From the NCBI RefSeq assembly GCF_900100485.1, contig NZ_FNDH01000028.1:1-34533 (forward strand): a DNA stretch of 34,533 nt. The letters are read 5' to 3'. Origin of the DNA: Nitrosomonas sp. Nm132 (GTDB lineage: Bacteria > Pseudomonadota > Gammaproteobacteria > Burkholderiales > Nitrosomonadaceae). Shown here one piece after another: positions 8,320 through 15,705 of the stretch. Numbering within the stretch: the first letter of the stretch is position 1; every line of letters starts with the position of its first letter. The notes beneath the pieces were generated by a model. It made no database searches. It was not told the origin of the DNA and saw only the letters and a list, made by a program, of their open reading frames with translations. A program made the position numbers and the translations under genes.

Positions 8320-10275
8320 ATGAAGATGAGAGCAACAAGCCTCAGAATTTTTCTAAAAGTAATTCTATTGAATGTAACTATTTTATATTCTAGCTATTTA
8401 TTTTCTGCAGTCCATTTAATAGCTGAGTCTGGTCAGTCTGCTGCGGGTTTCACATCTGAATATACCTATAATAATCTAATGACTCCCGTTATAGGGTCTT
8501 CAGGTCATGTTGCATTTACTGGTGATGCAATTGGCAGAAATAAGTTAAATGCTGTTTGGTCTGGCCTGCCTGGGCAATTAAAAGTAATTATAAAAGAAAA
8601 CGATTCGGTGCCTGGATTTCCAGACAATGTATTTTTTTCCAGTGCATTATCTACCAATACGATCGGTAGCCGAATCTTCGCAATGCAGGCAGAAAGAATT
8701 ATAGTGACAGAATCAGGGCATGTAGGTTTTATAGCGGAATTAAAAGAATTTGGAGCCATCAGTCAAGATTATCCATTTGGGGTGGTTGCTTACGTCGGCG
8801 GAAAAATATACGGGATACTGCGTAATGGGGACCAAGCTCCAGGTTTCTCGCAGGAATACTCTATTAGAGGCATCACAAATCTTGCTTTTACCGATGCCGG
8901 CATGGTTATTCAAGCAGTAGTCGCAGATCGCAATAGTAACCAAAGTGAACGAATGGGTATATGGTTCTGGAATTTTGAAACACTGGAATTAATTCCTTCG
9001 CCTGTAGCGAATTGTAGTTATATATTGTTATCAACCGCGATAAGTTCAGTAAATATTAATCAATCTGGAAAAGTTGCTTTTAGTTCAGGCTTGGGGGGAG
9101 CTTTGTGCCCATCTGAAACTTTTGGTATTTTCAAATGGGATCAAAAGAAAACCCAGATGATACTGGCTGGTGGCGACCCTGTACCAGGTATGGCAGATAC
9201 AACATTTCATTTGGATCTCGACAACCGAGGCCTGAATATATTTGCCATTAACGCAAATATACTTTCATTCAATGATCAAGGGGAAATAAGTTTTCCTGCA
9301 ATTTTGCGTAATGCTGCTAATGGTTCCGCAAAAAAAAGTCTATGGGTAGCAGATAGTTCAGGTGCAATTAAATTACTATCCCTGGAAGGAGAGTTTCTTG
9401 CTGAAGATGTGAATAATACGTTCTTATTACCATTCACTGAGGCGAGCTTACCATTAATAGCGAGCAATGGATTATCAATAGTGCCGGTTAAAACAGATTC
9501 TTCTATAGCGATCTTAACTGGAGCGCCCAGACCATCCCAGCCTTATGCAAATATTAATGAAGCTGGTGTTTCTCAACTTTCTACTGTGTTACAGCTTGCA
9601 GATCAGCCGCCTGGCTTTGGTGACACCTGGTTCTTCAGCGCTTTCTCAAGCATAGCAATGAATAAAGCTGGGCAGTTTGCTTTGAGTGGAACTGTTGTAG
9701 ATGCAGACGATACTTCCATAGATGTATATGGATCTCCCAGTAGCCGAAAGTTTGGAATCTGGCGTGGAACCAGCAAATCAGATCTTGAACTGGTTGCATA
9801 TGATGGAATGCCGTTTTTCGTCAAGGGCGAAGAAATGGGTTTATATTTTCTGATTCAGAGATTTGTTAATGGCACTGCTGGGAGCGTGATTACATTCAGC
9901 GAATCCCAAATTCTTCATAGTTCAACAGAAGGTGGGCGTGCAACGCAGTTAAATGATAGTGGCCAAATAGTCTTCGGAGGATCTTTCGAGGCTCCTGGTG
10001 GAGATTTCCGTAGAGGTATCTTTTTAGCTGAAGGCAAAAACAATCAGGAGGAAAGAGTCTTTGCGCTTGCCGAGCAAGTATTTCCTGATCTTTTTTCTCC
10101 AGCAAATGGTGTCAATCAGACTGCAGAAGGATTTCTCTTTCGTTTTTATCCTGCCACCAACACTTATCTAGGCATAAAGAATGAAACAGTTTTTGTAGCT
10201 GGAGAACGGTTCGGATCAGGTATTATCGAAGTAGGTCCACTAGAAAATGTGATTGTATTTCTTGAAGCGCAGTAG
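8320..10275 (+). CDS. Exported NxxGxxAF-repeat protein of unknown function
   Basis: A 651-residue protein with an N-terminal signal peptide (basic start, hydrophobic stretch to about residue 30). The rest is built of repeats in which a short strand such as INQSGKVAFSSGL, FNDQGEISFPAIL, MNKAGQFALSGTV or LNDSGQIVFGGSF alternates with a Gly-Asp-x-x-Pro-Gly turn (GDQAPGF, GDPVPGM, ADQPPGF). This is the NxxGxxAF tandem-repeat pattern of predicted beta-propeller-like surface or secreted proteins. Many relatives end in a PEP-CTERM or other sorting anchor; none is seen at this C-terminus (IVFLEAQ). The AAGGTGAG ribosome site supports the ATG at 8320. The gene is AT-rich compared with metG and has no operon partner. 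No function should be assigned. Confidence 0.8.
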   Translation: MKMRATSLRIFLKVILLNVTILYSSYLFSAVHLIAESGQSAAGFTSEYTYNNLMTPVIGSSGHVAFTGDAIGRNKLNAVWSGLPGQLKVIIKENDSVPGFPDNVFFSSALSTNTIGSRIFAMQAERIIVTESGHVGFIAELKEFGAISQDYPFGVVAYVGGKIYGILRNGDQAPGFSQEYSIRGITNLAFTDAGMVIQAVVADRNSNQSERMGIWFWNFETLELIPSPVANCSYILLSTAISSVNINQSGKVAFSSGLGGALCPSETFGIFKWDQKKTQMILAGGDPVPGMADTTFHLDLDNRGLNIFAINANILSFNDQGEISFPAILRNAANGSAKKSLWVADSSGAIKLLSLEGEFLAEDVNNTFLLPFTEASLPLIASNGLSIVPVKTDSSIAILTGAPRPSQPYANINEAGVSQLSTVLQLADQPPGFGDTWFFSAFSSIAMNKAGQFALSGTVVDADDTSIDVYGSPSSRKFGIWRGTSKSDLELVAYDGMPFFVKGEEMGLYFLIQRFVNGTAGSVITFSESQILHSSTEGGRATQLNDSGQIVFGGSFEAPGGDFRRGIFLAEGKNNQEERVFALAEQVFPDLFSPANGVNQTAEGFLFRFYPATNTYLGIKNETVFVAGERFGSGIIEVGPLENVIVFLEAQ

Positions 10276-10283
10276 GGTAATGA

Positions 10284-10325
10284 ATGGACTCCTTTTGCCT
10301 TGCTTGAAAAACAGGAAGAGTCCAT
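10284..10325. terminator. Hairpin after the NxxGxxAF gene, possible terminator
   Basis: ATGGACTC at 10284-10291 pairs perfectly with GAGTCCAT at 10318-10325, only 9 bases past the stop codon. No T-tract follows on either strand, so it is a weak terminator candidate or an mRNA-end stabilising hairpin. Confidence 0.45.
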
Positions 10326-10422
10326 ATATGGATAAGCTTGAGTTATCAGTCTTGATAGAGTTTTAATTACAAATTAGATCCAAATTACCGCAGGCGGTAG
10401 CTTAAAACTTCAATTGACCGGA

Positions 10423-10592
10423 TTAACCCGAATATTTCATAAATTGGCACGTGTCCTCACTTGCCTTTTGATTCATAAGAAAGATTTTGTTCAGTCGGGT
10501 GTATGAATCACTACGCCCCTCCTTCTCAAAACTTCCCTATTAATTAAAATCCTGCGTGATCATCACGCGAATTTATGAAATATTCGGGTTAA
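10423..10592. mobile_element. 162-bp palindromic element, copy A, with TTAA duplication
   Basis: The element proper is 10427-10588, flanked on both sides by TTAA. The ends are perfect 19-base inverted repeats (CCCGAATATTTCATAAATT). It differs from copy B at about 8 positions by eye. The right arm holds a GCGTGAT-C-ATCACGC palindrome and the left arm a CACGTG-centred one. No coding capacity is seen. TTAA duplication suggests mobilisation in trans by a TTAA-specific transposase such as the IS1380 type (inference). Confidence 0.9.
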
Positions 10593-10629
10593 ATAGGTGG
10601 CATCGTATGAATCAATTCATTGATATTGA

Positions 10630-11613
10630 ATGAAAATAGGCAATATGAGCAATGCGCGCTACATACTGAATCGGTGTTTATCCATTGTCGTTCCTTGTTT
10701 TAATGAAGGTGACGGTTTGGATGCCTTTTTCGGGAGACTGGAGTCGGTTTTGGTCAAACTCGGAAGGTATGATTATGAAATTGTCTGTATCGATGACGGC
10801 AGTCGCGATAACACGCTGGAAGTGCTATGCCAACATGCAGCACGCAATCCACGTATTGTGGTTTTGGAGTTGTCACGCAATTTTGGCAAGGAGGCTGCAC
10901 TGACTGCGGGTATTGATGCCGCAAGAGGAGATGCGGTCATTCCTTTAGATGCTGATTTACAGCATCCCCCTGAGTTGATCGTGGAAATGGTGAGACAGTG
11001 GGAGAGTGGGAGTGATGTAGTATTGGCACGACGCAAGTCACGAGAAATGGATCATCTTGTGCAACAACTCGTAACCCATTGGTTCTACCGGCTGCATAAT
11101 AGGATAGCTGAGTGCACGATTCCTCGAGATGTTGGCGATTTCCGTTTAATGGATAAACGGGTTGTCGAAGCGCTAAAGCGCTTGCCTGAGCGCAGGCGCT
11201 TTATGAAAGGTCTATTCGCCTGGGTGGGATTTAGGCAGAGTGTGGTTGAGTTTGCCGTTGAGCCACGTAAAGCGGGGAAGTCGTCTTTTAATGCGCGTCG
11301 TTTATGGGCGTTGGCGCTGGAAGGCATTACCAGTTTTAGTACGGTTCCGCTGTCGGTATGGATATATATCGGCTTTACTGTGGCAACGCTTGCATTAATT
11401 TATGGTTGCTGGATCATCATTAAAACCCTCGCATTTGGAATTGACGTGCCTGGCTATGCCTCATTGCTAACGGCAATACTCTTTCTCGGCGGCATCCAAC
11501 TGATGGGAATTGGTGTATTGGGTGAATATATCGGACGAATTTACAGTGAGAGTAAGCAGCGACCGGTGTATATCATCAGACAGCGTTATGGCGGGGGGAA
11601 CGAGGATGCTTAA
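10630..11613 (+). CDS. GtrB-like family-2 glycosyltransferase, polyprenol-phosphate type
   Basis: Predicted to transfer a sugar from a nucleotide sugar to polyprenyl phosphate at the inner membrane, giving a lipid-linked donor for surface-glycan decoration. The 327 residues show an N-terminal GT-A domain (SIVVPCFNE, CIDDGSRDN, and the metal-binding LDADLQHPPE) and two C-terminal membrane helices, as in GtrB, ArnC and DPM1-type enzymes. The start may be the ATG at 10630 or the in-frame ATG at 10645; the latter has AUAGG close upstream. The gene overlaps the following GtrA gene by 8 bases (ATGCTTAA). The 162-bp element A ends 38 bases before the start. Which sugar it uses cannot be read from the sequence. 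Confidence 0.9.
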   Translation: MKIGNMSNARYILNRCLSIVVPCFNEGDGLDAFFGRLESVLVKLGRYDYEIVCIDDGSRDNTLEVLCQHAARNPRIVVLELSRNFGKEAALTAGIDAARGDAVIPLDADLQHPPELIVEMVRQWESGSDVVLARRKSREMDHLVQQLVTHWFYRLHNRIAECTIPRDVGDFRLMDKRVVEALKRLPERRRFMKGLFAWVGFRQSVVEFAVEPRKAGKSSFNARRLWALALEGITSFSTVPLSVWIYIGFTVATLALIYGCWIIIKTLAFGIDVPGYASLLTAILFLGGIQLMGIGVLGEYIGRIYSESKQRPVYIIRQRYGGGNEDA

Positions 11614-11986
11614 CCGGGAAACTGGACGGCAACTTACTGGCTTTTCTCTGATTGGCGTGGCGAATACGTTGATCCACCTGATGATGGTCACTGGATTGGT
11701 TGAATTGCTTTCCGTTCATGCCGTAGCCGCTAATGGTATGGCATTTATCACTGCTAATCTTTTTTCTTTCTGGGTGAATAGCCGTTGGTCATTTCGGGCT
11801 GCGGTCACTCGCCAACGTTATATGCGTTTCTTAGCCGTATCCTTGTTGGGATTAACTGTTTCATTACTTGCTAGTACAGTAGCTGAAGCTTTGAACTGGC
11901 ATTATCTGGCGGGAGTCGCGTTGTTATTTTGCATCATGCCGTTATTGACTTTTTTTTCCCATAAGTTCTGGACGTATGCAAAATAA
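11606..11986 (+). CDS. GtrA-family membrane protein, probable lipid-linked sugar flippase
   Basis: A 126-residue protein with four predicted membrane segments and the GtrA-family pattern (F-x-L-x-G-x-x-N-T near the N-terminus, FWVNSRWSF in the second half, FFSHKFWTY at the end). GtrA proteins are thought to flip the undecaprenyl-linked sugar made by GtrB. The ATG at 11606 is chosen although the frame is open further upstream, because it sits behind a GGGGGAACGAGG ribosome site and overlaps the gtrB-like stop. This pairing makes a two-gene operon. The usual third gene, a dedicated membrane glycosyltransferase, is not downstream on this strand. Confidence 0.88.
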   Translation: MLNRETGRQLTGFSLIGVANTLIHLMMVTGLVELLSVHAVAANGMAFITANLFSFWVNSRWSFRAAVTRQRYMRFLAVSLLGLTVSLLASTVAEALNWHYLAGVALLFCIMPLLTFFSHKFWTYAK

Positions 11987-12148
11987 AAAGAATCCTTCAT
12001 TAACTTTTTCTAATCAGAGTAACCAGATTTCTTTTACGATTACTTTCTCCTGATTGTTTTCACCCATGCTTTCTATTCTTTTCCTTGCAACTGTGAATCG
12101 TCGCTCGCGTAATGCAACGGCTCGCGCGGGGATGACTTGCGGTAAGTA

Positions 12149-13723
12149 TTACCTGAAGATGACTTCCTTTTCTTCCGAGAACCACCATCGCACTCCGTCA
12201 TGGGCATAGAGTTTGTATTTCTCGCCGGCAGCCGGACGAATGAGCCTTTCCTCGAATTGCCGGGCGCCTATGAAAAACGCGTGCCCCGGGAAATAAACAC
12301 CAGCAGCTAGTTGGTCTGAGCCAATGATGTTCCAGCGCAACACGCCCTTGTCGAAGATGACCTCGCCGTTGAGCGTCGGCGGTGGGTCAAAGGAGATGCA
12401 GCGGTGCGCAAGCTCTTCGCGCGTAAGCGGCTGACCATCGGAGTCGAATAGCAGATTGTTAGCGTCCTTCCACTGCAATGCTTCGAAGCAGTCGGCAGTG
12501 ACTTCACGTAGGCGTGGGTCATGCTTCTTCAGTGCAACGATCATGCTGCCCATTGGGTAGTTTTCTGGGAGGTAAATTGCTGTTGGAAAAGGTTCGTGCT
12601 CAAGGATTGTCCGGGTGATCCGGTATTCGAGAGAGTCTTGAGCACGTGTGTCGTAAAGGTGTGTCTGGTAGAGTGAGGTGGCGAGGCTTGCAATGATTAT
12701 GGTGCCCACTGCAGTTGATGCCAGCGGGTGGCCATGAAGATGCTCAAGGAATCTCCAGCGGGCCAGGCTGAGCGTAACGGTAGCTGCCAGTGCAAAGTCG
12801 CTGGCGATGAAAAGGCGGTCACCGTGCAGTTCCGGATGGCTGAAGCCATGGGGAGCGGCGAGGGCCGGCGCAGCCAACATCGCCGCGATCGTAAGGCCGG
12901 CAAGTGACGTCTGCGGACTGAGAAATAGCGTGCATACTAGCGCGAGGAGTAGCAGTCCCCGGTTGCTCGCATACCACTTTAAGAAACCGGGAAGCGTTTC
13001 GAGAATCGTAGCGAGTCCTTGGCTCAGTCCATTCCCGGCTGCCCGGCCACCCATTAGTTCTCCGAGCATATAGCCACGATAGGCTAGGTAGGCGAGGCCT
13101 GCGAAGATAGCAGTGGCAAGAATTTTTCCTGCCAGCCGTCGGTCACTGATAAACACGATGAGGCTGATCGGCAGAATGGCCACAAGGATTTCCTTTGAGA
13201 GCAGAGCCAAGAGCATCAGTGCTACTGCAATCAAGTAAGCGGCGGATCGCTGGGTTCTGCTGTAGTAGCTGAGGGCGAGGAGTGAGGCCGTGCCGAAAAT
13301 GCCGCCTAGCAGGTAGTGTGCTGTATAGAACCGACTGAGAAGTGTTCCAGTCGAAGCGACGGACAGAAGCATGACGACGAACAAGATGATGTAGCGCTCG
13401 GAAAGCTTGAAGTGCGAGCGAAGAAAAGCCGAACAGATGAGAATCCACGAACCGAGAAGGACGACCAGGGTATTGAGAAAGGCATCCGGCGAAAAGGGGG
13501 AGATTGCCTGTACCAGGGAGTAGAAGGGTACGGTCAGCGGGGTCAGGTGGGCAGCTGAGAGTTGTTGATAGATTGCTGGGACATACAGGAAGCGATGCCA
13601 TTCCCAAGTTGATGCGAGGTAGATTATGTAGGCATCATCCGATTCGAAGTGAGGGGAGCGTATGACCAGCCAGTAACAGAAGAGCAGCAGTAGTGTTACC
13701 GCAGAAGCTGGAAGGAATTTCAT
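12149..13723 (-). CDS. Polytopic membrane protein, putative GT-C-type glycosyltransferase
   Basis: The 524-residue product has about ten hydrophobic segments, followed by a C-terminal soluble domain (from about residue 370). The first loop carries acidic residues in ESDDAYI, resembling the catalytic loop of GT-C glycosyltransferases that use lipid-linked sugars. I do not recognise the exact family. The ATG at 13723 has GGAG 8 bases upstream. It is convergent with the gtrB/gtrA-like pair, 162 bases away, so it could be the acceptor-side enzyme of the same glycosylation route, but orientation shows it is not in that operon. It is richer in G+C than its neighbours, and the roughly 90 bases upstream share that composition, which suggests separate acquisition. 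Confidence 0.7.
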   Translation of the reverse strand: MKFLPASAVTLLLLFCYWLVIRSPHFESDDAYIIYLASTWEWHRFLYVPAIYQQLSAAHLTPLTVPFYSLVQAISPFSPDAFLNTLVVLLGSWILICSAFLRSHFKLSERYIILFVVMLLSVASTGTLLSRFYTAHYLLGGIFGTASLLALSYYSRTQRSAAYLIAVALMLLALLSKEILVAILPISLIVFISDRRLAGKILATAIFAGLAYLAYRGYMLGELMGGRAAGNGLSQGLATILETLPGFLKWYASNRGLLLLALVCTLFLSPQTSLAGLTIAAMLAAPALAAPHGFSHPELHGDRLFIASDFALAATVTLSLARWRFLEHLHGHPLASTAVGTIIIASLATSLYQTHLYDTRAQDSLEYRITRTILEHEPFPTAIYLPENYPMGSMIVALKKHDPRLREVTADCFEALQWKDANNLLFDSDGQPLTREELAHRCISFDPPPTLNGEVIFDKGVLRWNIIGSDQLAAGVYFPGHAFFIGARQFEERLIRPAAGEKYKLYAHDGVRWWFSEEKEVIFR

Positions 13724-14048
13724 ATGAGTGACTCCGGCGATGGTTTCGAGCTTGGTGGGCGGGAAGGTTTGTTCACGATCGAGGCTTGCCAGTGACGCTG
13801 GTCAGATTCAGGGAATCGGAGTGCTTTTTACATTTTTCAGGCAGGGAAGACGGCGCGATTTTTGTGTTGAGATCTTCACTTTTACACTCCTTTTTTAAAA
13901 AACTGAAACTTTTATAAATATGCCTGATTCTACTTTGATCCAAATTGGCGAGATCAGATATTAAATCAGCTCGCTTCAGAAAGTTTTTGTACAAGAAATT
14001 TGTGGTAAGAATCAAGATACAAACGTAACCATTCTGATAGTAAGAGTG

Positions 14049-14072
14049 TTGATTGATTGATTGATTGATTGA
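14049..14072. repeat. Short tandem repeat (TTGA, about 6 copies)
   Basis: A 4-base unit is repeated without interruption for about 24 bases. In a coding or promoter context such a tract can change length by slippage; here no supported gene crosses it. Confidence 0.9.
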
Positions 14073-14187
14073 AATTTTTATCATGTTGCTACCAGAGTTT
14101 CGAATTTATTGGCTAAGTCCTGCAGTACAACAAGCATGCTATGCTTTCTGGAGCTAAATTTCGTTCAATTTTAGGGGACGTGTACAG

Positions 14188-14205
14188 TTAACCCGAATAT
14201 TTCAT
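14188..14205. repeat. Solo terminal repeat of the 162-bp element
   Basis: TTAA followed by CCCGAATATTTCAT matches the first 14 bases of the 162-bp element end exactly, then similarity ceases. No matching opposite end is found in the next kilobase before copy B. This is a decayed or deleted copy, or a target-adjacent remnant, 83 bases before the SGNH-like gene. Confidence 0.7.
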
Positions 14206-14288
14206 TTTTGCTGTTTTCTATTCTTAGCAGCCGTGATCATCCATTACCCAGCAACAATCATGATACTCCTCTGTCAAAGCTGGCATGA

Positions 14289-15128
14289 ATGAAGATCTCT
14301 ATGAACAAGCTTAAGATGCCTTTGCGAACCAGGCGATGCTTGCCTCAGCAACCCAAACCAGTAAACCGGATTGTCCTGCTGGGTGCCAGTAATTTGACTT
14401 TGTCTTTGCGTCTAGTCATTCGGCAAATTCAATATCACTGCGGTGGGCCCAGTGAGGTGTTGGCTGCTGTGGGTCATGGGCGTTCCTATGGTCAGAACAG
14501 TCAGGTGCTGATCCGCGAATTGCCGGGCATTATTGCCAGCAGTTTGTGGTCACAGCTCGATTCAGGCGATGCCCAGCCTACTTATGCTTTTCTGACGGAT
14601 ATCGGCAATGATATTCTCTATGAATGCCTGCCTGCGCAGATCCTGCAATGGGTGGCCTGGTGTGTCGATCAGTTACAGAAACAGTCAGCGCAGATTGTCA
14701 TGACGAATCTGCCGATTGCATCGATTGCATCACTGTCAGAATGGCGTTATCAGTTTTTCCGAAATCTGTTTTATCCCTCTTGCCAGCTTTCCCGATGTGA
14801 AGCTATTGAGCGGGCGAGAGCAGTTCATCAGGGCTTGATCGAGCTGGCAGCGCGTAAGCAATTTGAGCTTTGTGAACAGAATCCGCAATGGATGAGTGCA
14901 GACGGCATTCATTATGCCTACTGGAAACGAGACGCGTTATATCGTGATATTTTTGAGCATTTTGGCACGGTTCCTGATCAGCCGGGTTTTGCTAAGGGCA
15001 AGCAGTCATTTTCTCAATCCTGGCAGCAACGCCCACGATTTGCCTACAAGAAAGTGTGGGGAAAGGAGAAATACACTCCGCAACCCAGTGGATTATTAGC
15101 TGACAACACGATGGTTTCCTTGTACTGA
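14289..15128 (+). CDS. SGNH/GDSL-like hydrolase domain protein
   Basis: A 279-residue protein with the spaced blocks of SGNH hydrolases: LLGASNLTLS (block I, nucleophile Ser), GHGRSYG (Gly block), TDIGNDILYE (block III Asn) and SADGIHYAYW (block V Asp and His). These would form an esterase or acyl-hydrolase site on lipid, carbohydrate or glycan substrates, but the substrate is unknown. No signal peptide is seen, only a basic N-terminus, so a cytosolic location is likely. An alternative start is the ATG at 14301. The ribosome site is weak. No operon partner exists. Confidence 0.7.
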   Translation: MKISMNKLKMPLRTRRCLPQQPKPVNRIVLLGASNLTLSLRLVIRQIQYHCGGPSEVLAAVGHGRSYGQNSQVLIRELPGIIASSLWSQLDSGDAQPTYAFLTDIGNDILYECLPAQILQWVAWCVDQLQKQSAQIVMTNLPIASIASLSEWRYQFFRNLFYPSCQLSRCEAIERARAVHQGLIELAARKQFELCEQNPQWMSADGIHYAYWKRDALYRDIFEHFGTVPDQPGFAKGKQSFSQSWQQRPRFAYKKVWGKEKYTPQPSGLLADNTMVSLY

Positions 15129-15180
15129 TCGGATGAAGGCTATTTCTCCATTATTCCCGATGTATTTTTTGCTGACCTGA

Positions 15181-15255
15181 CTTGCGCTATCCGACGTACA
15201 CCTGAAGCGTAGAGTGAGGTGAGCCATGAACCTCAACAAGCAAGGATAGCGAAAG
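15181..15255. repeat. Nested inverted repeat able to fold as a two-stem structure
   Basis: CTTGCGCTATCC (15181-15192) pairs with GGATAGCGAAAG (15244-15255) with one mismatch in 12. Inside, TGAGGT (15215-15220) pairs with ACCTCA (15230-15235) around a 9-base loop. It has no T-tract. It may be a degenerate mobile-element end, an RNA structure or an mRNA-end hairpin; no family is recognised. Confidence 0.5.
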
Positions 15256-15465
15256 CGCCGATACAATGACAAATATCTAGCTTTATTCGTTAAGGATCAG
15301 GCAGCCACCACAACTCATTGACTGACACGTAATAGCAGAACCAGCCGAGACTGAATTGACAATCGGATACATATTGGCTGCTAAGTAGCTACAGGTGATA
15401 TTCAGCCAGTTTTTTAATATAGCACCAGAGTACAATGGAATCTCCGGGGGGGTGTGTAATGATAG

Positions 15466-15635
15466 TTAACCCGAATATTTCATAAATTGGCACGTGCCCT
15501 CACTTATCTTTTGATTAATAAGAAAGATTTTGCTCAGTCGGGTGTATGAATCACTACACCCCTCCTTCTCAAAACTTCCCTATTAATCAAAATTCTGCGT
15601 GATCATCACGCGAATTTATGAAATATTCGGGTTAA
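15466..15635. mobile_element. 162-bp palindromic element, copy B, with TTAA duplication
   Basis: Element 15470-15631 lies between perfect TTAA duplications. It is in the same orientation as copy A and of identical length. This copy shows the symmetry best. GGGTGTA (15540-15546) and TACACCC (15555-15561) are centred on the exact midpoint (15550.5). Sub-terminal arms TTTTGATTAATAAGAAAG and CTTCCCTATTAATCAAAA pair with 16 of 18 matches, and the ends pair over 19 bases. Each arm has its own palindrome (GGCACGTGCC left; GCGTGAT-C-ATCACGC right). It ends 71 bases before the diguanylate cyclase start. Confidence 0.92.
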
Positions 15636-15705
15636 ATACAATTTTACCCCTTGATTGCTTGTCAGTCACTTTTGACTGATACCAGATCTTTAGTACATTG
15701 CAATA

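Larger units (their letters stand above)
10276..10629. other. Intergenic region with hairpin and 162-bp element copy A
   Basis: This 354-base gap holds a hairpin at 10284-10325, then AT-rich sequence, then element copy A at 10423-10592. Only 37 bases separate the element from the next start codon, so any gtrB-like promoter must overlap or lie in the element or in those 37 bases. Confidence 0.7.
13724..14288. other. Intergenic region, AT-rich, with tetranucleotide repeat and solo element end
   Basis: About 90 GC-rich bases upstream of the membrane protein give way abruptly near 13815 to AT-rich sequence. The stretch holds a TTGA-type tandem repeat and a solo end of the 162-bp element. A 103-codon minus-strand open frame (13773-14084) starts inside the tandem repeat and has low-complexity composition, so I do not accept it as a gene. 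Confidence 0.6.
15129..15705. other. Intergenic region with a nested inverted repeat and element copy B
   Basis: This 577-base gap contains the structured inverted repeat at 15181-15255 and the 162-bp element copy B at 15466-15635. The remainder has no supported reading frame and no clear terminator for the SGNH-like gene. Confidence 0.7.

Noticed and set aside
13773..14084. 103-codon minus-strand open frame
   Set aside because: Its first residues come from the TTGA tandem repeat, composition is low-complexity, the ribosome site is poor and no family is recognised.
15181..15255. Integron attC site
   Set aside because: The stem ends do not carry the required RYYYAAC/GTTRRRY core boxes and no integrase or cassette structure is nearby.
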